Positions 1 through 6,667 of a stretch of DNA of 40,473 nucleotides are shown here, in pieces (the first letter of the stretch is position 1; the number at the start of each line of letters is the position of its first letter). The position numbers and the translations under genes were made by a program. Origin of the DNA: DUMC01 sp035362115. GTDB taxonomy: Bacteria > Bacillota > Clostridia > Acetivibrionales > DUMC01. The DNA is taken from contig DAOSDD010000006.1 in NCBI GenBank assembly GCA_035362115.1, forward strand, positions 1 to 40,473, given 5' to 3'. The notes under the pieces were generated by a model. That model was not told the DNA's origin. It made no database searches and saw only the letters and a program-made list of their open reading frames with translations.

Positions 1-1
1 T

Positions 2-211
2 AAAAAATGTCCTACAGGCACATGCAGCAAACTAAGAACTTATTTTATAAACAAAGAAATGTGCAAAGGTTGCAGCAAGTGCACCAGAGTTTGTCCTGCA
101 AATGCAATAACAGGAAAAATCAAAGAACCATTTGCCATAAACAGCTCACGATGTATAAAATGCGGTGCTTGTGTAGAGACCTGTCCCTTTGGGGCAATTG
201 CAACCAATTAA
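2..211 (+). CDS. C-terminal end of NuoF/HymB-like hydrogenase or NADH-oxidoreductase subunit (partial)
   Basis: The gene enters from the left edge and ends at TAA 209-211, so only about 69 codons are visible. The reading frame gives CPTGTCSKLRTYF and then two ferredoxin motifs, CKGCSKCTRVCP and CIKCGACVETCP. This is the tail of the flavin/Fe-S subunit (NuoF, HymB, HndC type) that oxidises NAD(P)H and passes electrons to an [FeFe]-hydrogenase. The N-terminal NADH, FMN and Fe-S regions lie outside the window. The hydrogenase catalytic subunit follows 168 bp downstream on the same strand, the usual order of electron-bifurcating or NADH-dependent hydrogenase operons. The family is clear from the double CxxCxxCxxxCP tail. 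Which exact complex it belongs to cannot be decided here. Confidence 0.82.
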   Translation, partial: KKCPTGTCSKLRTYFINKEMCKGCSKCTRVCPANAITGKIKEPFAINSSRCIKCGACVETCPFGAIATN

Positions 212-230
212 GAAACATGGGGAGAAACAT

Positions 231-348
231 GGAGACAGTTCTCCTGTTTCGGGGGGTGTTTCAGGGGGGACAGTTCTCCTGTTTTTTCAGGGGGGACAGT
301 TCTCCTGTTTTAACAGAAAGGGACAGTCGTTGACTAGAGAACTGTCCC
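231..348. repeat. Cluster of REP-like GGGGACAGTTCTCCTGTTT repeats
   Basis: Three near-identical copies of a 19-bp unit (consensus GGGGACAGTTCTCCTGTTT) lie at 231-249, 266-284 and 292-310. An inverted pair follows, GGGACAGT at 320-327 with ACTGTCCC at 341-348. The cluster fills the gap between the NuoF-like gene and hydA. Similar GGGGACA-type ends occur at 21999 and 24446-24512. Repeats of this kind in Firmicutes are often mobilised palindromes (REP/RAYT-like). Because the array lies inside an operon, it could also form RNA hairpins affecting hydA expression; that effect is inference. Confidence 0.7.
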
Positions 349-378
349 CAAATCAAACGGAAGGAGATTAATCATATT

Positions 379-2160
379 ATGAAAGGTACAATGACTATAG
401 ATGGACAAAAAATAGAGTTTGATAATGAAAAAAATATACTCGAGGTTATCCGTAAAGCAGGCATAGAGCTTCCTACCTTCTGCTATCATTCAGAACTAAG
501 CATTTATGGAGCATGCAGAATGTGCATGGTTCAGGATAAAAAGGGAAAAACTTTTGCTTCATGCTCAGAGCTTCCGCGGGACGGTTTGGTAATATATACT
601 AACACCCCATCCCTCCAAAAGCACAGGCGTATGATCCTTGAACTTATATTATCCAATCACGACAGGGACTGTACAACCTGTGAGAAAAACGGGAAGTGCA
701 AGCTTCAGGAGCTTGCAGCCAGGTTTGGTATAAAGAAAGTACGTTTTGGCTCCAGACAAAATTCCCTTCCTATTGATGAAAGCAGCCCATCAATAATAAG
801 GAATCCTAACAAGTGTATTCTTTGCGGCGACTGTGTAAGGATGTGTGAGGAAGTACAGGGAGTGGGTGTATTGGGTTTTGCATATAGAGGAGCAAAGATT
901 GAAGTAACTCCTGCATTTAACAGACCCTTATCTCATGTAGATTGCACCGGTTGCGGCCAATGTGCTTTGGTTTGCCCTACAGGAGCTCTTCTTGTAAAAA
1001 ATGATACGGAAAAGGCCTGGGGTGCCCTTCATGATAAAACTAAAAAGGTCTTTGCGATTATAGCACCTGCGGTAAGAGTAGCTCTGGGAGAGGAATTTGG
1101 TCTGTCTTCAGGACAGATTGTTACAGGTAAGATTGTTGCAGCCTTGAAAAAGATAGGATTTGATTTCGTATATGACCTGGGACTGGGTGCTGACCTTACT
1201 GTTATGGAAGAATCCAGAGAATTCCTAAATAGATTGAGTAAAGGTGAAAATCTGCCACTATTCACATCTTGTTGCCCGGCCTGGGTTAAATATGCAGAAC
1301 AACAGCATCCTGAATTGCTGGAAAATATATCATCCTGCCGCTCTCCCCAACAGATGTTTGGAGCTTTAATAAAAGAGCATTTTAATTATGAAAATATTAG
1401 TTGTTCCACCAATTGCACCAGCAATTTTACCAGTGATTTTACCAGTGATTGTGCCTGTGACTGTGCCTGTGATGATAATAATACAGTGGTCATTTCTATC
1501 GTTCCCTGTACTGCAAAAAAAGCAGAGGCTATAAGACCGGAATTTGAATCAATTGGCATTAAGGATATAGATGCAGTAATAACAACCCAAGAGTTGGCTC
1601 ATATGATAAAAGAATCAGGGATACTGTTTAATGAGCTTGAGCCTGAGGCTTTTGATATGCCTTTTGGCCTTTCCAGTGGAGCAGGTATATTATTTGGCGC
1701 GACAGGAGGAGTTACAGAAGCAGTATTAAGAAGATGCTGCAGCGTAAAAACACCTGTCAATCTTAAAGATATAGAGTTCTCAGGAGTAAGAGGTATGGAA
1801 GGAGTAAAGGAGGCTTCCGTTAGAATCAACGGTAAAACAGTTGGTGTTGCAATAGTAAATGGTTTAAAAAATGCGGAATTTTTAATTGAGGAAATTCAAA
1901 GGGGTAATAAGCAATATGATTTTGTTGAAGTAATGGCCTGTCCCGGAGGTTGTATTGGAGGAGCGGGTCAGCCGATGCCTTCCCATTTTCTGACCAATAA
2001 TGACAGAGCAAAGGGTATCTATAGCGTGGACAGAACATCTCAGATTAAAAGACCTGAGGAAAATCCAATGATAATGGCTCTGTACAATGGCGTGCTTAAG
2101 AATAAGTCCAGTATTCTTCATGTTCCAAAACGAGAAGCTGATGTAGATATCTGCTCATGA
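379..2160 (+). CDS. hydA: [FeFe]-hydrogenase catalytic subunit, HydA/HymC/HndD type
   Basis: Catalyses reversible H2 formation at the H-cluster in the cytoplasm, with electrons arriving from the NuoF/NuoE-like partners. Domains in order: N-terminal [2Fe-2S] (Cys35, 46, 49, 62), the His-Cys [4Fe-4S] motif HDRDCTTCEKNGKC, two [4Fe-4S] motifs (CILCGDCVRMC, CTGCGQCALVC), then the H-cluster domain. Its signature L1 is TSCCPAW (296-302), L2 is VPCTAKKAE (375-383; the family usually has Met first) and L3 is EVMACPGGC (517-525). The ligand cysteines are intact, so it should be active. An odd feature is a 28-residue insertion between L1 and L2 (341-368) made of 12-bp tandem units, with six cysteines, where relatives have a short loop. 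AAGGAG at 361-366 supports the ATG at 379. The gene is followed by a small [2Fe-2S] protein gene. Confidence 0.95.
   Translation: MKGTMTIDGQKIEFDNEKNILEVIRKAGIELPTFCYHSELSIYGACRMCMVQDKKGKTFASCSELPRDGLVIYTNTPSLQKHRRMILELILSNHDRDCTTCEKNGKCKLQELAARFGIKKVRFGSRQNSLPIDESSPSIIRNPNKCILCGDCVRMCEEVQGVGVLGFAYRGAKIEVTPAFNRPLSHVDCTGCGQCALVCPTGALLVKNDTEKAWGALHDKTKKVFAIIAPAVRVALGEEFGLSSGQIVTGKIVAALKKIGFDFVYDLGLGADLTVMEESREFLNRLSKGENLPLFTSCCPAWVKYAEQQHPELLENISSCRSPQQMFGALIKEHFNYENISCSTNCTSNFTSDFTSDCACDCACDDNNTVVISIVPCTAKKAEAIRPEFESIGIKDIDAVITTQELAHMIKESGILFNELEPEAFDMPFGLSSGAGILFGATGGVTEAVLRRCCSVKTPVNLKDIEFSGVRGMEGVKEASVRINGKTVGVAIVNGLKNAEFLIEEIQRGNKQYDFVEVMACPGGCIGGAGQPMPSHFLTNNDRAKGIYSVDRTSQIKRPEENPMIMALYNGVLKNKSSILHVPKREADVDICS
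1399..1482 (+). repeat. Intragenic 12-bp tandem repeat in hydA (Cys/Thr/Ser/Asp-rich insertion)
   Basis: Seven consecutive degenerate 12-bp units encode four-residue units: SCST, NCTS, NFTS, DFTS, DCAC, DCAC, DDNN. The middle units are nearly identical at the DNA level (GATTTTACCAGT, GATTGTGCCTGT), pointing to slippage or unequal exchange. The array keeps frame and sits between H-cluster motifs L1 and L2. Confidence 0.85.
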
Positions 2161-2198
2161 AAAAGCAACTTGCCCAAAAAAACAGTGAGGTGATTTGA

Positions 2199-2447
2199 AT
2201 GTTAACTATTAGCATATGCGTAGGCAGTGCATGTCACCTTAAAGGTGCATATAATGTAATAAACGGGATTCAAAAACTCATTGAAAGCAATAACCTGGGA
2301 GATCAGGTTACAGTTAAAGCAGCTTTTTGTCTCGGCGAATGTACAAAGGCTGTTTCTGTGAAAATCAATGATGATGCTGTAGTTTCAGTAAATGAGAATA
2401 ATTTAGATGATTTCTTTCACAGGTATGTTCAAGCGAAGTTAAAGTAA
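2199..2447 (+). CDS. Thioredoxin-like [2Fe-2S] ferredoxin domain protein (NuoE-tail type)
   Basis: An 82-residue protein with the thioredoxin-like [2Fe-2S] pattern CVGSAC (Cys7, Cys12) and CLGEC further on. It is the minimal NuoE/HydC C-terminal fold without the N-terminal helical part, and probably acts as a small electron carrier or docking subunit for the hydrogenase just upstream (38-bp gap). GTGAGGTGATT precedes the ATG. It is a clear paralogue of the gene at 4482-4739 (both begin ML-I-ICVGS-CHLKG), so the catalytic and sensory hydrogenase modules each carry one copy. The fold assignment is firm; the partner is inferred from position. Confidence 0.87.
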   Translation: MLTISICVGSACHLKGAYNVINGIQKLIESNNLGDQVTVKAAFCLGECTKAVSVKINDDAVVSVNENNLDDFFHRYVQAKLK

Positions 2448-2460
2448 ATCTATACTAATG

Positions 2461-2492
2461 GGTGCATTTTCTTAATTTAAAGAAAATGCACC
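2461..2492. repeat. Perfect 13-bp hairpin after the hydA module, related to a MITE-like family
   Basis: GGTGCATTTTCTT (2461-2473) pairs exactly with AAGAAAATGCACC (2480-2492) around a 6-nt loop. It lies between the convergent ends of the [2Fe-2S] gene and the GNAT gene and could end transcription from both sides, but neither strand has a U-tract. The arms match the terminal inverted repeats of the element at 39029-39156, so it may be a collapsed copy of that element. Confidence 0.65.
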
Positions 2493-2535
2493 GGCTACTG
2501 GTTGTATTTCACATATATGATTCACGAATTGCAGT

Positions 2536-3078
2536 TTATTTGCTGCCCCACTCCTGTCTTAATAGCCCATATAAGTACATATCATACCTTTTGCAATCTC
2601 TATATATGAAATCTCTGTAAATGCCTTCCCTTATGAATCCAAGACTTTCATACAACTTTATGGCATGTTCATTGTAGGAAATTACATTCAGCTGTATCCT
2701 GTAAAAGTTCAGCTCATTAAAACCAAAATCCAGCAACAGTCTCATAGCTTCTTTTCCAAAGCCTTTCCCCGTGAATTTATTATTGCCGATACCAATAAAA
2801 ATCGTAGCTACCCCGTTACTCCAAATTATCTCGTCAAAGCCTGCAACACCTATTATTCTGCTGTTATCATTGGTCCTTATAGCATAGATATATCTAATTT
2901 GTGAATCTTCATAAGATTTTAGCATATCAACCACCTGTTTCTGGCTTTTAGGCACAGCCGGCAGCATGTCATAATATCTGAGAAATCTCACATTGTTAAA
3001 CCAATCCTCAATTATGGGTATATCATATTCTTTTATTGCCGTAAGTTTAATATTTTCTCCTTCAAGCAATGTTCTCAT
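2536..3078 (-). CDS. GNAT-family N-acetyltransferase (RimJ/RimL-like)
   Basis: A 180-residue protein with the GNAT acetyl-CoA fold: an N-terminal LLEGENIKLTAI strand, a central IGNNKFTGKGFGKEAM segment (the acetyl-CoA pyrophosphate loop, Q/RxxGxG/A type), then LNVISYNEHAIKLYESLGF, typical of the RimJ/RimL branch that acetylates protein N-termini or small amines. GGAGGG lies 6 bp before the ATG. It is monocistronic or paired with the next minus-strand gene upstream (3195-4094). The substrate cannot be read from sequence. It is convergent with the hydrogenase cluster and shows no functional link to it beyond position. Confidence 0.88.
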   Translation of the reverse strand: MRTLLEGENIKLTAIKEYDIPIIEDWFNNVRFLRYYDMLPAVPKSQKQVVDMLKSYEDSQIRYIYAIRTNDNSRIIGVAGFDEIIWSNGVATIFIGIGNNKFTGKGFGKEAMRLLLDFGFNELNFYRIQLNVISYNEHAIKLYESLGFIREGIYRDFIYRDCKRYDMYLYGLLRQEWGSK

Positions 3079-3194
3079 AAATACCCTCCAACCTCTAAAA
3101 AGTTAATCGTATAATTACGACTATTGGCACTTTCCCATAATAACTCAGCTATCCAACAATAGCAGTTAATCAATATACAAATCAACTATATAAA

Positions 3195-4094
3195 TCAACT
3201 GTACAAATCAACTGCAAATTTCTTTTCAAGCTTAACCGGATTATAACCCCTTTTCGCTTTTCTTAGCCCCTCTATCCCCAAATCTTCCTGTCTATTTATA
3301 TACTTAACATCACTAAAATAATTCTCTGCAAAGGTTTTATTAATAAATGCGTAAATGCCATCATATTCTAAGTCACCTTTTTCAATATGAATAACAGCCA
3401 TATTGCTATTAACTTTTTCTCCTATAGTAAAACCTGCCATCTTGCCGCTAACATATACAGCCATCCCTTTAATGCCCAATATCTGATACTTAGGTAGAAT
3501 ATCCCGTATGCTATCTAATTCATACATAAGCTGTTCATCTTCGCCTTTCCTGTTTTCATACCAGGAATGAGCAAAGTCTATACAATCCTTTATGACACCA
3601 TCCTCAAGCAAATCTTTGATTTTATAATCATAGCTGCTTATAAATTGATTATATTGATTTTTTTTACGGTGAAATTTTTTACCGCTTAATGAGATCAAAT
3701 CTTTACTACTATAAATATAATCAAAGTTGTTGATATCCTCACATAAGCAAATATTCCCTTCAAACATGTCCAGGAGCTCATATAAAAAAGAGGTTTCAAC
3801 ATCTCTGAAAAGGCTTTTAAAATCTGCACTATTTTCTCTGATCTTATTAAGTTTATGTACTATTCCTACCAAGTCTTCCTTTTTATAACCTATAGGCTGC
3901 ATAAAATAAGTGCCAACCTTTTTACAGTATTTTTTTATTATTAAAGCATCGTCTATAACAGCAAATTCTGTGTTTAACATCTTTCTCCATATGTATAATG
4001 TTAAGAAAGAGTACTCATACGTACAAAAATCATATTTTCCGATATATTTTTGAAAAATATTTCTATGCTCAATATCCATTTTTTTAAATTCCAT
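3195..4094 (-). CDS. DUF2156-type protein (GNAT-fold, aminoacyl-transferase-like)
   Basis: A 299-residue protein starting MEFKKMDIEHRNIFQKY. It resembles DUF2156 / phosphatidylglycerol lysyltransferase C-terminal-like proteins: an N-terminal FCTYEYSFLTLYIWR segment, a central DLISLSGKKFHRKKNQYNQF segment (the conserved GK-xHxKRN-xxNxF pattern) and a C-terminal YINRQEDLGIEGLRKAKRGY motif (usually N-x-EQDLG-xxGLRxAKxSY). These are double GNAT folds; most bacterial soluble members have no known substrate. The open frame reaches a GTG at 4106, but that codon lies within AGGTGGT, which is the ribosome binding site for the ATG at 4094, so 4094 is the better start. The 14-bp repeats around AAATCAACT just past the stop (about 3170-3216) touch the 3' end. 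Confidence 0.8.
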   Translation of the reverse strand: MEFKKMDIEHRNIFQKYIGKYDFCTYEYSFLTLYIWRKMLNTEFAVIDDALIIKKYCKKVGTYFMQPIGYKKEDLVGIVHKLNKIRENSADFKSLFRDVETSFLYELLDMFEGNICLCEDINNFDYIYSSKDLISLSGKKFHRKKNQYNQFISSYDYKIKDLLEDGVIKDCIDFAHSWYENRKGEDEQLMYELDSIRDILPKYQILGIKGMAVYVSGKMAGFTIGEKVNSNMAVIHIEKGDLEYDGIYAFINKTFAENYFSDVKYINRQEDLGIEGLRKAKRGYNPVKLEKKFAVDLYS

Positions 4095-4353
4095 TGCAAG
4101 TACCACCTAAAGTCTGATAATTATTTATGTCAATATTAATGCCAATTCAATATTAATGTCAACCAAATATTAAATTACTATATCAATATTATCTATAATT
4201 TTCATCTTCCTTACAAATTATAAAGTAACATATAATAAGATTATACATGCTTTTTATATTTTTTTAAATGTAGTGTACAATATTTTTTATTTTCTATATT
4301 TCGTATCATTTGTACCATAGGAAGAAAATTCGCCCCCTAGCTACCGAAACCTA
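4095..4353. other. Intergenic region between divergent genes, with degenerate repeats
   Basis: About 260 bp of very AT-rich DNA precede the hydrogenase-sensor promoter. It holds imperfect repeats of TCAATATTAATG (about 4130-4165) and a shortened copy of the MITE-like family (4289-4334). No reading frame or RNA gene is supported here. A promoter for the minus-strand DUF2156 gene must lie here, but I cannot pick one confidently. Confidence 0.6.
4289..4334. mobile_element. Short derivative of MITE-like element
   Basis: ATTTTCTATATTT (4289-4301) matches the left end of the element at 39029-39156. CGTATCAT, CATAGGAAG and AGAAAATTCGCC (4323-4334) match its right end, so this looks like the two ends with the middle deleted. 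It lies 20 bp upstream of the -35 box of the next promoter. Confidence 0.5.
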
Positions 4354-4382
4354 TTGACAAATTATTAACAAAGTCGTACAAT
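4354..4382 (+). promoter_or_regulatory. SigmaA-type promoter for the sensory hydrogenase operon
   Basis: A perfect -35 TTGACA (4354-4359), an exact 17-bp spacer and a -10 TACAAT (4377-4382) with one difference from TATAAT. It faces the [2Fe-2S]/sensory-hydrogenase genes, with a predicted leader of about 90 nt. A Rex-type operator begins 4 bp downstream of the -10. Confidence 0.85.
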
Positions 4383-4385
4383 ATA

Positions 4386-4405
4386 ATTGTTAAATAGTTA
4401 ACAAT
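4386..4405. promoter_or_regulatory. Rex operator (redox-sensing repressor site)
   Basis: ATTGTTAA (4386-4393) and TTAACAAT (4398-4405) form a perfect 8-bp inverted repeat around a 4-bp spacer. The inner TTGTTAA-N4-TTAACAA is the known Rex consensus. It overlaps the expected transcription start, so bound Rex would block initiation. Rex leaves DNA when NADH rises, so this predicts induction of the sensory operon under reducing conditions. No rex gene is in the window. Confidence 0.85.
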
Positions 4406-4481
4406 GCTTGCAGTCTTATGCTGATAACTGCAGGTAATATTATACTAACTTTGATTAATCTTTGGTATTGGGGGAATGGGT

Positions 4482-4739
4482 ATGCTTCGGATTTACATAT
4501 GTGTGGGAAGCTCATGCCATTTGAAAGGATCATACTGCGTAATCAACACCTTTGAAGAACTTATTAAGAGGTACGGCCTTGAGGATCTGGTTGAGTTAAA
4601 GGCATCCTTCTGTCTTGGACGCTGTACAAAAGGTGTATCAGCAAAAGTAGGAGATACTTTCATAGAAGATCTTTTACCTGAAAATGCAGAAGAGCGTTTT
4701 AATGAATTTATACTACAAAGACTGATGGTGAGGGTATGA
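4482..4739 (+). CDS. Thioredoxin-like [2Fe-2S] ferredoxin domain protein, sensory-operon copy
   Basis: An 85-residue small [2Fe-2S] protein with CVGSSC near the N-terminus and CLGRC in the middle, the same fold as the NuoE C-terminal domain and paralogous to 2199-2447. An ATG at 4476 is in frame, but GGGGGA at 4470-4475 abuts it. The ATG at 4482 has proper spacing and aligns with the start of the paralogue, so I chose it. The stop overlaps the next gene's ATG (ATGA, 4736-4739), implying translational coupling with the sensory hydrogenase. It likely passes electrons to or from that protein; this is inferred from coupling, not shown. Confidence 0.87.
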   Translation: MLRIYICVGSSCHLKGSYCVINTFEELIKRYGLEDLVELKASFCLGRCTKGVSAKVGDTFIEDLLPENAEERFNEFILQRLMVRV

Positions 4740-6571
4740 ATGTCATACAATTTAAAGAAGCAAACTGTAAAAACTGTTATAAATGCATAAGGAATTGCCC
4801 TGTCAAAGCTATAACCTTTATTAACGATCAGGCCAAAATCATTGATGATGAATGTGTCCTTTGCGGCAATTGCCTGATAGTATGCCCACAAAATGCAAAA
4901 ACATTAAAATGTGATATTGACAGAGTAAAAAACTATATATCAAGAGGGGATAAAGTATATGCATCTATTGCTCCCTCTTTTATTGCTGCTTTTGAGGATA
5001 TTAGCCGTGAAAAGATGTATACTGCCCTTAAAAATCTAGGCTTCACATATATGGAAGAAACAGCAATAGGTGCGTCAGCAGTTTCACGAGAATACCAGGC
5101 TCTGATCGGGCAAGGTAATATGAAGAATATAATCACATCATCCTGCCCTACAATAAACTTTTTAATAGAGAAACACTACCCTGAACTGCTGGATCAACTT
5201 GCCCCGATAGTATCACCAATGATTGCCCACGGGAAAATGTTGAAAGCCGTGTACGGTTCCAGGATTAAGGTAGTTTTTATAGGTCCATGCATATCTAAAA
5301 AAGAAGAATGCAATGACCTTCAAAATGATGGCGTTATAGACGCTGTTCTTACATTTGAAGAACTTGAAAAATGGATGCAGCAGGAAGGGCTGACTTTTGA
5401 AGACAGTATAATAGCTTCCGGGGATATTATACGAAATACCGTATCCCGTTTTTATCCTACTCCGGGAGGTATTTTAAAGACATTGAACTCAAGGGGATTA
5501 AGAAACTACGCGTTTGTAAGTATAGATGGTATTGATAGCTGCATAGAAATACTTGATACCTTAAAAAAAGGTGAACTTAGCAATTATTTTATGGAAATGA
5601 GCAGTTGTAAAGGGAGCTGTCTTGCAGGTCCATATATAAAAAATACTAGAGGTGGAATACTCGAAGCACGTAATAGGCTTTCCAACTATATTTCCGGCAA
5701 TCTCAACATAAGGAATAGTGTGCCTGCAAATGCAGGATTGTCAAAAAATAGCAGTACGCCTGTATTAGATAATAAGAATAAGAAAACTGATATGGCAGAA
5801 AACAATACAAGCAATTTGAAGATTGCTCTTACTGAAGATGTAAAAGTAAATTTTCATAAAAAATACATTGATCGCTCCAAAAAGTATTTAATACCTGATG
5901 AAGCTACCATAAGAAACATTTTATCTAAAATAAGGAAATTCAATAAAGATATGGAGCTTAATTGTGGAGCCTGCGGATATCCTACATGCAGAGACAAAGC
6001 CATAGCAGTGTATAATAATAAAGCAAATCTTGAGATGTGTCTTCCTTACATGCGGGAAAAGGCAGAATCAATTTCAAATATTGTTATTAATGCCACACCT
6101 AATGCAATAATTGCACTTGATGAGGATCTTACGATAAAGGAAATAAACAGTGGAGCTCAAAAGCTGCTTGAACTGAAAAATGGGAATTATATTGGAAGAA
6201 ATGTATATGAAATTCTGGATTGTCCTGATTTTGAATATGTAAGGGAAAGCGGCCAGAATTTACTGGATGAAAAGTACTATTACGAGCAATATAAAATAAC
6301 TGTTGAACAGTCAATACTAAGTATCCCCGACCATCATCTATTAATTGTAATATTGAAAGATATAACAGCTGATGAAAAGCGGAAGCAGCAAATATACAAA
6401 GTACGTGCTGAGACAATAGATATGGCGCAAAAAGTTATTGAAAAGCAGATGAGGGTTGCTCAGGAAATCGCAAGCCTGTTGGGTGAAACAACTGCAGAAA
6501 CAAAAGTGACTCTCACAAAAATGAAAAAAACCATTCAAACGGATATGGGCGATACAGATAATATAAGCTGA
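4736..6571 (+). CDS. hydS: Sensory [FeFe]-hydrogenase with C-terminal Fe-S and PAS domains (HydS, group C type)
   Basis: A 611-residue putative H2/redox sensor. Order: two [4Fe-4S] motifs (Cys11/14/17/21; Cys40/43/46/50), an H-cluster domain (about 70-310), an Fes-type cluster motif CGACGYPTC...C (Cys410, 413, 418, 435), a PAS domain (about 440-560) and a helical tail. H-cluster motifs are altered as in non-catalytic family members: L1 is TSSCP (134-138), where the catalytic family has TSCCP, so the proton-relay cysteine is serine; L2 is GPCISKK (183-189); L3 is SSCKGSC with Cys291 and Cys295 kept. Cluster ligands are therefore retained while the proton path is changed, as expected for a sensor. 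The gene starts inside the preceding stop and is followed by a PP2C phosphatase gene, the arrangement described for group C hydrogenases with phosphatase output. Confidence 0.9.
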   Translation: MNVIQFKEANCKNCYKCIRNCPVKAITFINDQAKIIDDECVLCGNCLIVCPQNAKTLKCDIDRVKNYISRGDKVYASIAPSFIAAFEDISREKMYTALKNLGFTYMEETAIGASAVSREYQALIGQGNMKNIITSSCPTINFLIEKHYPELLDQLAPIVSPMIAHGKMLKAVYGSRIKVVFIGPCISKKEECNDLQNDGVIDAVLTFEELEKWMQQEGLTFEDSIIASGDIIRNTVSRFYPTPGGILKTLNSRGLRNYAFVSIDGIDSCIEILDTLKKGELSNYFMEMSSCKGSCLAGPYIKNTRGGILEARNRLSNYISGNLNIRNSVPANAGLSKNSSTPVLDNKNKKTDMAENNTSNLKIALTEDVKVNFHKKYIDRSKKYLIPDEATIRNILSKIRKFNKDMELNCGACGYPTCRDKAIAVYNNKANLEMCLPYMREKAESISNIVINATPNAIIALDEDLTIKEINSGAQKLLELKNGNYIGRNVYEILDCPDFEYVRESGQNLLDEKYYYEQYKITVEQSILSIPDHHLLIVILKDITADEKRKQQIYKVRAETIDMAQKVIEKQMRVAQEIASLLGETTAETKVTLTKMKKTIQTDMGDTDNIS

Positions 6572-6667
6572 AATGTACGATATGAGAAATACAAGAAATA
6601 TGTAAAATATGTATGGAACATATGCAGATAATGCAAATATGCGAAATACCGGTATTGGTGATGTATA

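Noticed and set aside
1399..1482. Frameshift or pseudogene in hydA because of the repeat array.
   Set aside because: The array keeps frame and all catalytic motifs downstream are intact.
4095..4106. GTG at 4106 as the start of the DUF2156 gene.
   Set aside because: It lies within the AGGTGGT ribosome binding site of the ATG at 4094.
6572..6667. Small gene between the sensor and the phosphatase.
   Set aside because: Only short AAATATG-like repeats without a supported frame.
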